A DNA stretch of 64,000 nt from Halorutilus salinus (lineage in GTDB: Archaea; Halobacteriota; Halobacteria; Halobacteriales; Halorutilaceae), in assembly GCF_026242195.1 (NCBI RefSeq), contig NZ_RKLV01000005.1, positions 1 to 64,000 on the forward strand. The letters are read 5' to 3'. The notes under the pieces are model-generated. The model did no database searches. It was not told the origin of the DNA and worked only from the letters and a program-made list of their open reading frames with translations. The position numbers and the translations under genes are program-made. Position 1 is the stretch's first letter, and each line of letters starts with the position of its first letter. Below, piece by piece: positions 41,247 through 51,819 of this stretch.

Positions 41247-43042
41247 TATATCTCACCCCTGTAACGCATAACGCCTATCTCGGCGACGACGAAGACCAAC
41301 GCCGCAAGAGCGGTGTACGGCGTCAGATCGAACGGCACCGTCTCCTCGCGGCTCTGCTCCGCCGCCTCCGCCGCCTCCGTCTCGTTTATACTCGTCGCCG
41401 AGACGTCCGACTCCGTCGCGTCGAGTAGGTTAGCCGAGTAGACCGTACCCGCGTTGTACAGCCCGGCGTCGTCCATAACGATCGTCGTAGCCGTTGCCTC
41501 GCCGTCGGGCGTTCCGACCGTCCGCTCCTCTGCGAAGCTCAACGTGTCGCCCGTCTCGCGGTTCATCGACGAAAGACGTTCGCGCGACGAGACGTGGTAG
41601 AGGGCGTCGCGCCAGAAGACGGGATACTGGTAGCTGTTGTGGAACTCGGAGGCGTCGCGCATAAACCCGTAGTAGAGGACGCGTCCGTTCCCCGTGTCGG
41701 TCGTCGCTATGAGCGGGTCGCCCGAACCCGACTCGACGAGCGCGCGTCCCTCGGTGAGTTCCGCCTCGACGTACTCCTGTGGCACGGGGAACTCCACGTT
41801 TCTTACGAGTTCGTCGTCAGAAACGACGTCGATACCGTCGCCCGCGACCACGTTACCGGCTTCGACGTTGAGAAGGTCGCCGTACGTTTCCTGTATACCC
41901 GAAAGACCCTCTTGAGCGACGAAGACAACCCCTCCGCCCGCGCTGACCGTGTCGCGCGCGCTCCTCACAGTCCTGTCGAGCAGACGGTCGGTGTTGACCG
42001 CCTCAAAGACGACGACGTCGTACTCCGCCCCGTCGAACCCCGGAACGGGCGTCCCGACGACCTCGTGGTTAACCTCGTTCATAGAGTCGAAGGCGGCGGT
42101 CAGGAACCTGTTCCTGTCGTTGGTTACGAGGAGAACGTCGAGCGAACCCGGCTGTCCCACGACACGCGCCGTGTTGTCGGTCGGGAACGAGTCGCCGGGC
42201 GAGAGTTCGATGGTACCCCTGCCGGTCGGGACGCCGAACGATGTCGATCCGAAGTCACCCGCTTCGAGGCTCAACGACTCCGACTGACCCGCGAACGAAA
42301 GATCGACGTTCTTCTGTTCGTCGCCGAAGTTAGCAACCTGTACCGTCACCGAACCCCCGCCGAACGACATGTCGACGATCCCTGCGTTGTCCTCGCCCCC
42401 GCCGCCGAACTGACGTAGACCGACTGCGACGCCGCTTGCACGCGCCTCCTCTACCGCACCCTCCCAGTCCGAACCCCCTGCGAAGTCGCTCGCCACCACG
42501 AGACGCGCCTCGTCGCCCGCGACCGCCGCACCACGTGAGATACCGTCTGAGATACTCCCCGTGGCGTCGGTTACGGTCGCCGTCTCTACCGCCGAACGCG
42601 CTTCGCTCGCCGAACCGTCTTCGAGAACGACGTTTGCGGACGAACCCACGACGACGACGGAGGTCGTACCCGTCACCTCGTCGACGGCGTAAGACGCGGC
42701 GCGGTCGAAACGTGTCGCCCCGCCGTCCTCGGTCGCCATGCTCGCCGTACCGTCGAGGACGATCACCGTCTCGTCCGCCGCCGCGCTTCTGGTAACGTCG
42801 ATGTACGGCGAGGCAAGGGCGAGAGCGGCGAGTATGAGCACGGCTATCTGTATCAGAAGCAGGAGGTTCCGCCGTAGCTTTTCGAGTACGGGATCCGAGC
42901 CACCTTCGTCGTCGATATTCGGTAGGAACTCAAGCGTCGGCACGCTCAGCCTACGCGGGTCGGGCTGGAGTATGTACAGGAGTATAAGAGGTACCAGCGA
43001 ACCCAGCGCGAGGAGACCGAGCGGCGTCGAAAGACCTGCCAT
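41246..43042 (-). CDS. BatA-like membrane protein
   Basis: The 598-residue protein opens with the aerotolerance-regulator N-terminal domain: LLALGSLVPLILLYILQPDP, a charged PDPRRLSVPTLEFL loop and a second helix. A VWA-like domain with VIVLDGTASMATEDG (DxTxS) follows, then CARDB-like and GATase-like regions and a C-terminal helix (LTPYTALAALVFVVAEIGV). The first gene of the operon, read from a promoter in the 100-bp gap to the PRC-barrel gene. Role: surface-exposed assembly or sensing in a MoxR system. Confidence 0.85.
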   Translation of the reverse strand: MAGLSTPLGLLALGSLVPLILLYILQPDPRRLSVPTLEFLPNIDDEGGSDPVLEKLRRNLLLLIQIAVLILAALALASPYIDVTRSAAADETVIVLDGTASMATEDGGATRFDRAASYAVDEVTGTTSVVVVGSSANVVLEDGSASEARSAVETATVTDATGSISDGISRGAAVAGDEARLVVASDFAGGSDWEGAVEEARASGVAVGLRQFGGGGEDNAGIVDMSFGGGSVTVQVANFGDEQKNVDLSFAGQSESLSLEAGDFGSTSFGVPTGRGTIELSPGDSFPTDNTARVVGQPGSLDVLLVTNDRNRFLTAAFDSMNEVNHEVVGTPVPGFDGAEYDVVVFEAVNTDRLLDRTVRSARDTVSAGGGVVFVAQEGLSGIQETYGDLLNVEAGNVVAGDGIDVVSDDELVRNVEFPVPQEYVEAELTEGRALVESGSGDPLIATTDTGNGRVLYYGFMRDASEFHNSYQYPVFWRDALYHVSSRERLSSMNRETGDTLSFAEERTVGTPDGEATATTIVMDDAGLYNAGTVYSANLLDATESDVSATSINETEAAEAAEQSREETVPFDLTPYTALAALVFVVAEIGVMRYRGEI

Positions 43043-43111
43043 TACGGCGTACTACGTCTCAACAAACATAAACTCTTCAGACTCGACCGCGGTTTAGCGG
43101 TGACCGATGGG

Positions 43112-43117
43112 TTTAAT
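43112..43117 (+). promoter_or_regulatory. TATA-like box of the PRC-barrel gene
   Basis: TTTAAT lies 31 nt before ATG 43143, so this ATG, not an upstream one at 43107, begins a leaderless mRNA. Confidence 0.5.
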
Positions 43118-43142
43118 TTGTGCCGAAGACGTTTTGGCAGGT

Positions 43143-43400
43143 ATGCAGGACGAGATAACCCGTCTGGTTGGTAGGGACGTCTACTCAAACAACGGCGTCT
43201 TCATAGGACGCGTCGAGGACGTTCAGCTGGATATCGACGAGCGCCGTATATCGGGTCTGGCTCTCGGTGACTCAAACGACGAGCTTTTCGAGCAGAACGG
43301 CAACAAGGGCGTCATAATACCGTACCGGTGGGTTAGCGCCGTCGGCGATATCGTAATCATCAAGGACATAATCGAGCGTCTCAAGGCGCGCGAAGAGTAG
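43143..43400 (+). CDS. PRC-barrel domain protein (CdpB-like)
   Basis: ATG at 43143 gives 85 residues; the frame from 43107 would place the start inside the promoter. The single PRC barrel reads ITRLVGRDVYSNNGVFIGRV, VQLDIDERRISGLAL and GVIIPYRWVSAVGDIVII. Small haloarchaeal PRC-barrel proteins include CdpB1/CdpB2, which join SepF and FtsZ in cell division. The size and simple architecture fit, but the assignment to CdpB is from memory and unproven. It converges with the DHH/TrkA-N gene. Confidence 0.7.
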   Translation: MQDEITRLVGRDVYSNNGVFIGRVEDVQLDIDERRISGLALGDSNDELFEQNGNKGVIIPYRWVSAVGDIVIIKDIIERLKAREE

Positions 43401-43411
43401 CGACGGACGGG

Positions 43412-44839
43412 TTACTCGTCTTCCTCGACGTTCATCGCGTCCAGAAGCTTCGTCTTGACCGTCTCCTCTGCGAGTTCCAGAAGAACCTCCCTGTCGTTCT
43501 CTTCGTCGGACACCGTACCGAAGATACCGAGCGGAACCGAGACGCGCGCCTCGTCGGCGTGACCCACCGACTCCGACTCGTCCTCGAAAGCCTCGTCGAA
43601 AGCGTCCGCAAGATCGACGCGCGCGTCCTTAGACACGCCGACGACCTGTATAACCTCGTCCGAGATACCGAAGACGACGGTCGTTGAGACGCCTTCGAGG
43701 TTGAGAAGCGTCTCCGCCGACCACGACAGGGCGTCGGGGCTGTTTATGAAGCCGACGTTGGAGACGAGGAAGGAGCCGTGTATCCCCCTGTTTGCGACAG
43801 CATCCGCGAGAACCTCGAACTCGTCCGCCGACATCGACGGCGATTCGAGGTCTTCGAGAAGATCCTCGTCGGCGAAAGGGAAGAGGTACGCGGCGGCTGT
43901 GAGATCCGCCGGCGTCGTGTTACGACGGAAGTACGATGTCTCGGAACGTATGCCGTGAAGAAGACCCGTGTAGACATCGGTCGGCGTATCGACATCTATC
44001 TCCTGAAGGTACTTGGTCAGAACCGTCGACGTACTCCCGACGTTCGAACCCACGTCGGCGTACGCCGACTCCACTGCTTCGTCCGTTTGGTTGTGGTCTA
44101 TGACTATGTCGGCGTCAAAGCCGAAGTCGGCGTACTCGTCGGCTGAGTCGATCACCGCCACACCGTCGTAACCGTCGAGGGCGTCGTCGTCGCAGTCGTT
44201 TACGTCGAGTTCGAGGAGGTTCGCGAACGCCTCGTTGCGCTGGTACCGTTGGCTACCGCAGTAGAACGCCTCTGAATCCACGCCGAGCGCGTCGGCGATA
44301 GAGCACAGGGCGTTTGCGCTCGCTATCTCATCGGGTTCGAAGCTTCTGTAGACCACGACAGCGAGGCTTTCGCATTCCTCGATAACACCCACGAGACGGT
44401 CGACACGGTGCTCCATCTCGCCGGATTCGAGCGCGCGGAGGGCGCTCTCGGCGATAACCTCCGGCGGGTTGATAACGTAGTCAGCGCCCGCCTCTTCGAG
44501 TTCTTCGTGCGAAACCGGGTCGTTCGCGCGGACGACGACGTACTGGTCGGGGTTTTCGTCCTTGAGGTTACGGAGCGCCTCCTCGTTGTCCTCAACCGTA
44601 CTCGTCAGCACGAGTGCGACGGGTGTACCCGAAACCATCTCGGCTACCTCCGGATCGGTTATGTCGCGCTCGACGGCGTTCATGTCCTGATCGCGTAACG
44701 CCTCGACGCGCGAGGGATCCTTGTCGAAGATTATGAGGTCGTCCCCCTGTTCGTGTAGACGGTCGGCGGCGACGTGACCCACGCTTCCACAGCCGAGTAT
44801 GGCGTACTCAGGCACCGTATCCGACGCGGTTTCTGTCAT
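43412..44839 (-). CDS. TrkA-N/DHH-DHHA1 fusion protein with altered catalytic motifs
   Basis: The 475-residue protein has an N-terminal TrkA-N Rossmann domain (YAILGCGSVGHVAADRL, about 12-130), then a DHH phosphoesterase domain. Motif I reads SFEPDEIASANAL instead of the usual (H/N)xPDxD; motif II AVIDSADEY; motif III IDHNQ where DHH is expected; and a GSTSTV loop. The C-terminal DHHA1 region (about 370-475) has GIHGSFLV and IPLGIF-like segments. Such fusions are common in haloarchaea and thought to cleave cyclic dinucleotides or nanoRNA. Some catalytic residues here look substituted. Confidence 0.8.
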   Translation of the reverse strand: MTETASDTVPEYAILGCGSVGHVAADRLHEQGDDLIIFDKDPSRVEALRDQDMNAVERDITDPEVAEMVSGTPVALVLTSTVEDNEEALRNLKDENPDQYVVVRANDPVSHEELEEAGADYVINPPEVIAESALRALESGEMEHRVDRLVGVIEECESLAVVVYRSFEPDEIASANALCSIADALGVDSEAFYCGSQRYQRNEAFANLLELDVNDCDDDALDGYDGVAVIDSADEYADFGFDADIVIDHNQTDEAVESAYADVGSNVGSTSTVLTKYLQEIDVDTPTDVYTGLLHGIRSETSYFRRNTTPADLTAAAYLFPFADEDLLEDLESPSMSADEFEVLADAVANRGIHGSFLVSNVGFINSPDALSWSAETLLNLEGVSTTVVFGISDEVIQVVGVSKDARVDLADAFDEAFEDESESVGHADEARVSVPLGIFGTVSDEENDREVLLELAEETVKTKLLDAMNVEEDE

Positions 44840-44866
44840 ACCTCCGAAGAGGAAGGACTGATACTT

Positions 44867-45469
44867 TTAGCTGTTGCCCGCGAGGCGTCGTATAGCCACG
44901 GCGCGCTGTAAAGCCGTAAGATGCCCTCCGACGGTTAGGAGGAACAGTACGACGATGAACGCCTCTACGCCCGCCGGACGGACGCCCGACGCCGTCGTGA
45001 TACCGCCGATGACAACGAGCGCGGATATGTCGGCTCGCGTAAGAAAACCCCTGTATATCCTACCGATACCCTCAGCCTGTGCCGCGGTTCCCGCCTCGGC
45101 GACCAGAAGAACGCCTGAGACGGCGGCGGTTCCGAGGAGCCATTCGCCCGTCCCTCCGGCGATACCCCCTACGACCGCGGCGTCGGCGTACCTGTCGCCC
45201 ACGTGATCGAGTAGATCCCCTCTCGCCGACGCTGTTCCTGTACGCCGTGCGAGTTCGCCGTCGAGTACGTCGAGTACGCCGTTTGTGATGACCAGAGCGA
45301 CCGCGGCTATCTGTGACGCGGGCGTGGCGACGTAGAGGAGCGCGGAAGCCGAGAAGGCTACGAACACGGATACAGCCGTAACCGTATTCGGCGTAACGCC
45401 GGCGCGCTCCGCCACGGTTACAAGAGGCTCGACCGCCGAGTATCCGAGTCTCTCCGCCCTTTCGAGCAC
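44867..45469 (-). CDS. CDP-alcohol phosphatidyltransferase
   Basis: The 200-residue protein has six helices and the family's metal-binding signature DG-x2-AR-x(8)G-x3-D-x3-D, read here as DGELARRTGTASARGDLLDHVGDRYAD. It links a CDP-activated archaeol or similar lipid to an alcohol such as inositol, serine or glycerol phosphate. The start is GTG; four bases separate it from the Cdc48 stop. The head group cannot be decided from the sequence. Confidence 0.88.
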   Translation of the reverse strand: MLERAERLGYSAVEPLVTVAERAGVTPNTVTAVSVFVAFSASALLYVATPASQIAAVALVITNGVLDVLDGELARRTGTASARGDLLDHVGDRYADAAVVGGIAGGTGEWLLGTAAVSGVLLVAEAGTAAQAEGIGRIYRGFLTRADISALVVIGGITTASGVRPAGVEAFIVVLFLLTVGGHLTALQRAVAIRRLAGNS

Positions 45470-45472
45470 CGT

Positions 45473-47698
45473 CTACTGGAAGCCGACGTACGAGTCGCGT
45501 CTTCCGCTACGCATCTCGGCGTTTCCACCCTCGAACTCGTCGCGCATCTCCTCGTAGTACTCCATGATGTCGTCTGTTATGGTCGGACGTACCTTGTCGA
45601 GAGCCTCACGTACATGAGGCATCTTGACCGCCTCCGCGTCGTCGTCCTGCCGTAACGCGATAAGGCCCGCTTCGCGCGCTATGGTTTCGAGGTCGCTTCC
45701 GACGTACCCCTCGGTGATCTCGGCAACCTCGTCGAGGTTTACGTTGTCGTCGAGGGGTACGTCACGCGTGTGTATATCGAGTATCTCGCGCCGTTCGTTC
45801 TCGTCGGGTGCGCCGAGAAGAACGAGTCTGTCGAAACGCCCGGAGCGCAGGAGCGCGGGATCTATCATGTCGGGGCGGTTGGTCGCGGCGACGACCATGA
45901 CGTCTTCGAGCTCCTCCAGACCGTCGAGTTCGGTCAGTAGCTGGTTGACGACGCGTTCGGAGACGCGTGACTCCCCACCGCCCGAACGCGACGGTGCGAG
46001 GGAGTCGAGTTCGTCGAAGAAGATGACACACGGCGCTACCTGACGCGCCTTACGGAAGGTCTGGCGTATCGCCTTCTCCGACTCGCCCACCCATTTCGAA
46101 AGCAACTGCGGTCCGCGTACGGATATGAAGTTCGCGCCCGTCTCGTTCGCAACCGCCTTAGCCATAAGCGTCTTCCCTGTTCCGGGCGGTCCGTAAAGCA
46201 GGACGCCCTTGGGCGGCTCTATACCCATACGGTCGAACTTTTCGGGCGACGACAGGGGCCATTCTATGGCTTCGCTTACCTCCTGGCGTTCGTCGGTCAG
46301 CCCACCGACATCTTTCCATGTCACCTGCGGGAGTTCGACGAGAACCTCACGCATCGCGCTCGGCTCCACCTCGCGGAGAGCCTTCTTGAAGTCGTCCTTG
46401 TTGACCACCATACGGTCTATCATCTCAGGCGGTATGTCCTCGTCGTCGAGGTCTATCTCAGGCAGGTACCGGCGTAACGCCTTCATCGCACCCTCCTTCG
46501 ACAGAGACGCTATATCCGCGCCGACGAAGCCGTGTGTCTCGTTAGAGAGCTTCTCTACATCAACATCATCGGCGAGGGGCATACCGCGTGTATGTATGTT
46601 GAATATCTCCTGCCTGTCCTCAACGTCCGGCACACCTATCTCTATCTCACGGTCGAAACGTCCGGGACGGCGGAGCGCGGGATCGACCGAGTCGACACGG
46701 TTGGTCGCGGCTATGACGACGACCTGTCCGCGCTCCTCCAGACCGTCCATCATCGTGAGAAGCTGGGCGACGACACGGCGCTCGACCTCGCCCGTCACCT
46801 CCTCACGCTTCGGCGCGATAGAGTCGAGTTCGTCTATGAAGATGATAGACGGCGACTCCTCACGCGCCTCGTCGAATATATCACGTAGCTGTTGCTCGGA
46901 CTCGCCGTAGTACTTCGAGATTATCTCAGGACCCGCGATAGAGAAGAACTCCGCACCCGTCTCGTTCGCAACCGCCTTAGCCATGAGCGTCTTACCCGTT
47001 CCGGGCGGTCCGTGGAGAAGCACGCCGCGCGGCGGCTCTATACCCAGACGCTGGAATATCTGCGGGTGCTTCATCGGTAGCTCGACCATCTCACGGACGC
47101 GCTGTATCTCCTCCTCCAGACCGCCGATGTCCTCGTACGTCACACCGCTCGTGTGTGATTCGACGCCCTGAGCGGGCTCCTCGCGTAGGACGACCTCCGT
47201 GTCTTCGGTAACCATCACGGTTCCGTCCGGCTCCGCCTCTGTGGCGATAAGAGGAATCGCCTGTCCGGGCGACCGCATGAACGGATGGTTGGTAGACGAC
47301 ATGACGGGGACGACGTCGCCCTCGCGCACGGGACGTTTTAGAACCTGTCTCTTTACCATACCCGACGCGTCGCTACCGAACTGGACGCTCGCCCCCTCCG
47401 GCGGCGCGAGAACCACACGGTCGGCGTCCGTCGTCTCAGCCTTCCTTATCGTAACGCGCTCTCCGATACCCACATCGGCGTTCTGGCGCGTAAAGCCGTC
47501 TATACGTATCGTATCGTTGTTCCAGTCCTTACGGTCGGCGCGCCAGACCTTCGCCGCGGTCGTATCCGCGCCTTCGATCTCGATAATATCGCCGGGGCTA
47601 AGCTTGAGATGTAGAAGCGTGTCGGGGTCGAGACGAGCAATACCGCGACCCGAGTCGTTGGGGTACGCCTTAGCGACCTCCAGTTCGACTTCGTTCAT
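45473..47698 (-). CDS. cdc48: Cdc48/VCP-type AAA+ ATPase
   Basis: The 741-residue protein has the Cdc48 N-domain (about 1-180) and two AAA modules. Each has GPPGTGKT Walker A (about 230 and 505), Walker B FIDELDS or FFDELDS and second-region-of-homology [19 protein letters not shown] or [18 protein letters not shown]. All key residues are intact. Cdc48 unfolds ubiquitin-like (SAMP) or aggregated substrates, and feeds the proteasome in archaea. The C-terminal tail ends YVGFQ. Co-directional with the lipid gene downstream. Confidence 0.96.
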   Translation of the reverse strand: MNEVELEVAKAYPNDSGRGIARLDPDTLLHLKLSPGDIIEIEGADTTAAKVWRADRKDWNNDTIRIDGFTRQNADVGIGERVTIRKAETTDADRVVLAPPEGASVQFGSDASGMVKRQVLKRPVREGDVVPVMSSTNHPFMRSPGQAIPLIATEAEPDGTVMVTEDTEVVLREEPAQGVESHTSGVTYEDIGGLEEEIQRVREMVELPMKHPQIFQRLGIEPPRGVLLHGPPGTGKTLMAKAVANETGAEFFSIAGPEIISKYYGESEQQLRDIFDEAREESPSIIFIDELDSIAPKREEVTGEVERRVVAQLLTMMDGLEERGQVVVIAATNRVDSVDPALRRPGRFDREIEIGVPDVEDRQEIFNIHTRGMPLADDVDVEKLSNETHGFVGADIASLSKEGAMKALRRYLPEIDLDDEDIPPEMIDRMVVNKDDFKKALREVEPSAMREVLVELPQVTWKDVGGLTDERQEVSEAIEWPLSSPEKFDRMGIEPPKGVLLYGPPGTGKTLMAKAVANETGANFISVRGPQLLSKWVGESEKAIRQTFRKARQVAPCVIFFDELDSLAPSRSGGGESRVSERVVNQLLTELDGLEELEDVMVVAATNRPDMIDPALLRSGRFDRLVLLGAPDENERREILDIHTRDVPLDDNVNLDEVAEITEGYVGSDLETIAREAGLIALRQDDDAEAVKMPHVREALDKVRPTITDDIMEYYEEMRDEFEGGNAEMRSGRRDSYVGFQ

Positions 47699-47765
47699 GT
47701 GACTGACTAACGTACGTGTTCCGGCGCAAAAGTCTTTGTGTATGACGGGTGGCTGACCCTGCGTT

Positions 47766-50015
47766 CTACTCCGACGGTTCGGCGGACGCCTCCTTCGCCC
47801 TGAGCCGGTTCAACGTATCCGCCTTGAGTGAGTCCATCACGATGAGCACGGGCGGGAGCGTCGTAAGAGCCGCTATGAGGGTGAGGAAGATGACGCCGAC
47901 GGTCAGGTATCCGAAGTCGCCGAGTATGGGGAAAGGCGAAAGCGTGAGAGCCGAAAAGCCGAAGACGGTCGTCATACCCGATACCGAGATAGCCTTACCC
48001 ACACGTTGCCCTGCGGTTTCGACGGCGTCGAGCGGCGCGACGCCCTTCTCGCGCTCCTCGTAGTACCTCTCCATCACGATGATCGTGTACTCCGCCCCTA
48101 TACCGACCGACAGAGCGCCGAGCGACGCGCCGAGCGGCGAGACGCTTATCTCGAAGATGTACATGTAGACGTTCTGCCATCCCACGACGAACAGCATCGG
48201 TATCAGAGGCGCTACCGACTTAACCGGATGCCTGTAGTACAGGAGGAGGAGGACGAAGACGAACAGGACACCTAGAGCCGTGATACCGTTACGTGACTCT
48301 ATCTGTTCGACCGTCGAACCCGGCGCTATGACGTTCGTCCCCGTGAGTTCGGCGTCCACCCCGGGAGGCGGACGGCTCGTCTCGACCGCCTCGTCGACGT
48401 TCTCGGTCAGCGAGATCACCTTACCCGTCGACAGACCGCGTTCGCCCAGAACAGTCATACGTGTATAGCCGTCGCTGTAGAAACGTGCCGTCTGCGTCCG
48501 TGGTAGCTCTGCGAGAACCGCCTCGACACCCGCCGTCGTCGCGGGTATCTCTCCGCCGTTGTTCGCCTTCACGAGCGTAGCGGGCGACTCGACGCCCGTC
48601 ACTGACCCCGCTTCGGTCACCACGTCCCGGAACTCCTCCATCCAGCTCAAGGTTTCGGGGTTACGTAGGTCGCCGCCCGTGACGAGCATGTCGTACCTGT
48701 TCGCCGAACCCCCTCCCGTCTCATCACGGAACTGCTGTAGGTCGAGGAGTGCGGGAAGGTCGTCGGGGACGAACTCCTCAGGATCCGCGAGAGTGTCGAG
48801 CGTCGTCGAGGCGTACATACCCCCGACCATTACGATCCCCGCAAGAAGTATGACGGGTGCGGGATGCTCCGCGAGCTTCCGTGAACCCGCACCGAGGGCG
48901 CGCCCCGCCGTACCGACCTCGCCGTCGTCGTCCTTCCGTATCTCGTCGCCGTCATCGTTGTCCTCCTCACCGTCCCCGCGGTACCTGACGTACAGCGTAA
49001 GCGCGGGGAGGAGGACGATTATAGCCGTCAGGAAGGTCAGGAAGACACCGAAGATAGACGTCTGGGCGAACCAGACGAACGCGGGCACGCCGATCGTCGA
49101 AAGCCACGTAGCGCCGAAGCCGAGCGCCGCGGCGAGCATGGCGATCAGAACCGGGGGTCCTATACCCCCGACCGCCGCAGGGAGCGCGTCACGCGGTGGC
49201 TTGTCTTCGAGTTCCTCCTCGTACCTCTGGTGGAACTGTACGGAGTAGTCGATACCGAGACCTATGAGTATAGGGAAGACCGCCGAGGTTAACGTCGAGT
49301 TGGGTACGCCCGTGAAGCCCATCGCACCGAACGTGTAGATAACGCCAACGAAGACGGCGACGATAGGTAGGAGACGTAGACGGACGCCGCGGAACAGGAA
49401 GAACAGCGCCAGTATCATAAGACCGACGGCGAGACCGAGCAGGCTCGACGTGCTCTGTCCTATAAGCCGGTTCAACTGTGACGTGAAAGCGGGCTGTCCC
49501 GTCACGACGACATCGACGCCCGCGGGGAACGACGCCCAGTCCTTCGCATCAACCGCCGCCTCGTAGACATCGCGCTGTTCGCCCTGCGAAAGGTCGGCTT
49601 CGAGTACGACTGAGACGACGGTGGTACTCGAAGGGTCGATTACCTCACGTATACGCGCGCTCGAACCCGGAACGCGTGCGTACGCGGCGCGCACCTCGTC
49701 GGCGGGCGTCGCCACCGCCCGGACGTTCTCGACCTCCGAAATACGTCTGTCGAAACGGTCGACGGCGGTCAACGTAGCGGGATCCGTAACGTCGCCGTCG
49801 ACGAGAACAGCGATCGTCTTTCTGTCGAACGACTCCTGATACGTGTTGAGCGTCGGATCCTCGGAGACGAAGGCTTCGTTGCCCGTCACGCTCGTTATGT
49901 TCGCCGCGCCGCCTACCGACACGAGTATAAGAACGAACGCGACCCCAAGCGTGGTTCCCGGATGCTCCGCAACCGTCCTTCCGACAGCCGTGAAAGCTTC
50001 TCTGAGACGTTCCAT
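47766..50015 (-). CDS. MMPL/RND-family membrane exporter
   Basis: From ATG at 50015 (the frame to 50042 overlaps the upstream gene's end) the protein has about 749 residues, twelve helices in two halves and two extracytoplasmic domains. The proton-relay motif reads [14 protein letters not shown] in the first half and [16 protein letters not shown] in the second, where Asp is replaced by Glu. Halophilic archaeal members are thought to move lipids or cell-envelope parts. Its start lies one base after the stop of the COG1361-like partner gene, so the two are an operon. Confidence 0.9.
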   Translation of the reverse strand: MERLREAFTAVGRTVAEHPGTTLGVAFVLILVSVGGAANITSVTGNEAFVSEDPTLNTYQESFDRKTIAVLVDGDVTDPATLTAVDRFDRRISEVENVRAVATPADEVRAAYARVPGSSARIREVIDPSSTTVVSVVLEADLSQGEQRDVYEAAVDAKDWASFPAGVDVVVTGQPAFTSQLNRLIGQSTSSLLGLAVGLMILALFFLFRGVRLRLLPIVAVFVGVIYTFGAMGFTGVPNSTLTSAVFPILIGLGIDYSVQFHQRYEEELEDKPPRDALPAAVGGIGPPVLIAMLAAALGFGATWLSTIGVPAFVWFAQTSIFGVFLTFLTAIIVLLPALTLYVRYRGDGEEDNDDGDEIRKDDDGEVGTAGRALGAGSRKLAEHPAPVILLAGIVMVGGMYASTTLDTLADPEEFVPDDLPALLDLQQFRDETGGGSANRYDMLVTGGDLRNPETLSWMEEFRDVVTEAGSVTGVESPATLVKANNGGEIPATTAGVEAVLAELPRTQTARFYSDGYTRMTVLGERGLSTGKVISLTENVDEAVETSRPPPGVDAELTGTNVIAPGSTVEQIESRNGITALGVLFVFVLLLLYYRHPVKSVAPLIPMLFVVGWQNVYMYIFEISVSPLGASLGALSVGIGAEYTIIVMERYYEEREKGVAPLDAVETAGQRVGKAISVSGMTTVFGFSALTLSPFPILGDFGYLTVGVIFLTLIAALTTLPPVLIVMDSLKADTLNRLRAKEASAEPSE

Positions 50016-50016
50016 T

Positions 50017-51648
50017 CTAACGCCTTGTGTAGACGAAGACACCGCCCGCTACGACGATCACGAGGACGAAGGCGACGACGTAGATCGTCGGTATACCGCC
50101 CGATGACTCCGAAACGGGCAGACCGAAGCTTAAGCCGTCGGAGAGTTCGGTGTCGCCCGTCGTGTCCTCGTACCTGACCTCAAGCGACGCCGCGTACTCC
50201 TTCGCCACCGCGTCGCCCGTCGCCGAGACGGTGTATACGGCGGTCTTTGTCTCGCCCGCGTCCATCTCGGCGAGGAATGCGCTGTTGTCCGACGACGAAA
50301 GCGGGTCGTTCAGGAAAACCTTGGCGTTGACATCGCTGACCGCGGCGTCGCCCGTGTTACGTACGTCGACACGTAGTTCGTCGCTACCGCCCGCCGTGAC
50401 GGATGTCTCAACGTCGACCACCTCGAAGTCGTCGACCTGTTCGCCCACCGTCACGCGTTTCCTCACGGGCGTGTCGGTTCGCCGGAGGTCGCCGTTCTCG
50501 TTCTCGTACTCGACACCGAACGCCAGAGACCTGTTGCCCGGCTCGGCGTCCTCGCTCACGGCGAGCCTGAAGCCGACGCGTTCCGAACCGTTGGGCGTAA
50601 GATCGCCCACGGCGGACTCAGGACCCGTCGGTGTTATAGCACCCTGAGCGGAGACGGTCACGACGGCGTTGTACGCCACAGCCGCACCCTCGTTGACGAC
50701 GTTCCCCGTCACGACCACGTCGTTCTCGCCGACACGTAGGCTCTCGGCTTCGAGGTTTTCGATACGGAAGCTACGTTCGTCACCCACGGGAACGTCCGTC
50801 GACAGGTTGTCGGAGACATCCCTGACGCCGTTCCGGTTGAAGAAGCCCACACGCGCTGTCACGGGGTACTCACCCGGTGTCGTTTCGGTATCGGCGTTTA
50901 CCTTAGCCGATACGGTCGTCGTCTCACCCGGCTCTACCTCCGACGCCGATACCGAGGTAGACGGACGCGGGTTTGTCAGCGGTCCGAAGGCGATGTTACG
51001 TGAACCCGAGGTGAGACGTACGGTCGCGTCGTTCGCAGTCTCGTCCCCCACGTTACGTAGCGTGAGTTCGTAGATACCCGTGTCACCTGCGTACAGGCTC
51101 GACGCCCCAGCCGAAACGACCTCGAAACGCGGCTCACGTTCGACGACTATCTCGACCGTCTCCGTCACCGACCTCTCGAAGTCGCTGTAGCTCGCACCCG
51201 TGTATCCGGGCGGCGTCGCAGTCTTGAGGTACTCGACGACACGCGTCGAGTCGTACTCTATCTCGACGGGTATCTCGTACGTACCCGGCTCGACCGACCT
51301 GTCGGTCTCGATAACGAAGGAAGCCGACCGCGGCACGCCGTCGCGCACGGAGCCGAGCGTGATCGTTCCCGTCTTGAGGTCTATCGGCGTCCGCCCCTCG
51401 TTCACACTGACACGTACGTTCCTCGCCGTCTTGACGCGTTCCTCGTACTCGGCGGGACCGCCGCTCCTGATGTTACCTGAGTTAGACAGCACTATATCGA
51501 GCGTCGCGCGCTCGCTCGGACCGAACCTGTTGTCGGCGACCGAGACGTCTATCTCAGGCGAACCTACGACCTGTTCCTCCGCGGCGACAGCCGGTGTGGC
51601 GGCGAGCGCCGCTACGACGATCAGACCGACGACAGCCTTTCTATACAC
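50017..51648 (-). CDS. COG1361-type surface protein with CARDB repeats
   Basis: The 543-residue protein has a Sec signal (about 1-22, AALAATPAVAA), then at least three immunoglobulin-like CARDB repeats with NSGNI, NVGDETAND and NTGDAAVSD motifs, and a C-terminal anchor helix before YTRR. COG1361 proteins often sit directly beside MMPL-type exporters in archaea, probably as their outer-face subunit. The same arrangement here supports a joint transport role. Cargo unknown. Confidence 0.85.
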   Translation of the reverse strand: MYRKAVVGLIVVAALAATPAVAAEEQVVGSPEIDVSVADNRFGPSERATLDIVLSNSGNIRSGGPAEYEERVKTARNVRVSVNEGRTPIDLKTGTITLGSVRDGVPRSASFVIETDRSVEPGTYEIPVEIEYDSTRVVEYLKTATPPGYTGASYSDFERSVTETVEIVVEREPRFEVVSAGASSLYAGDTGIYELTLRNVGDETANDATVRLTSGSRNIAFGPLTNPRPSTSVSASEVEPGETTTVSAKVNADTETTPGEYPVTARVGFFNRNGVRDVSDNLSTDVPVGDERSFRIENLEAESLRVGENDVVVTGNVVNEGAAVAYNAVVTVSAQGAITPTGPESAVGDLTPNGSERVGFRLAVSEDAEPGNRSLAFGVEYENENGDLRRTDTPVRKRVTVGEQVDDFEVVDVETSVTAGGSDELRVDVRNTGDAAVSDVNAKVFLNDPLSSSDNSAFLAEMDAGETKTAVYTVSATGDAVAKEYAASLEVRYEDTTGDTELSDGLSFGLPVSESSGGIPTIYVVAFVLVIVVAGGVFVYTRR

Positions 51649-51791
51649 CCGAAAACCACACCCCTGCTACGACATCTCTTCGACGTTCTCCGAGAAATGT
51701 CTTTATTAATATACTCACAGTTTACAGGGTGGGCTACGCACAATAAACCCACCGAAAACCGCGCACACCGCCTCCGAAGCCGGCGGAAGGG

Positions 51792-51797
51792 TTTTAT
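51792..51797 (+). promoter_or_regulatory. TATA-like box of potassium channel gene
   Basis: TTTTAT lies 28 nt before ATG 51820; it supports this ATG over the frame's earlier start at 51697. Confidence 0.5.
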
Positions 51798-51819
51798 CCG
51801 CGTCTCACGCCGAAACCGT

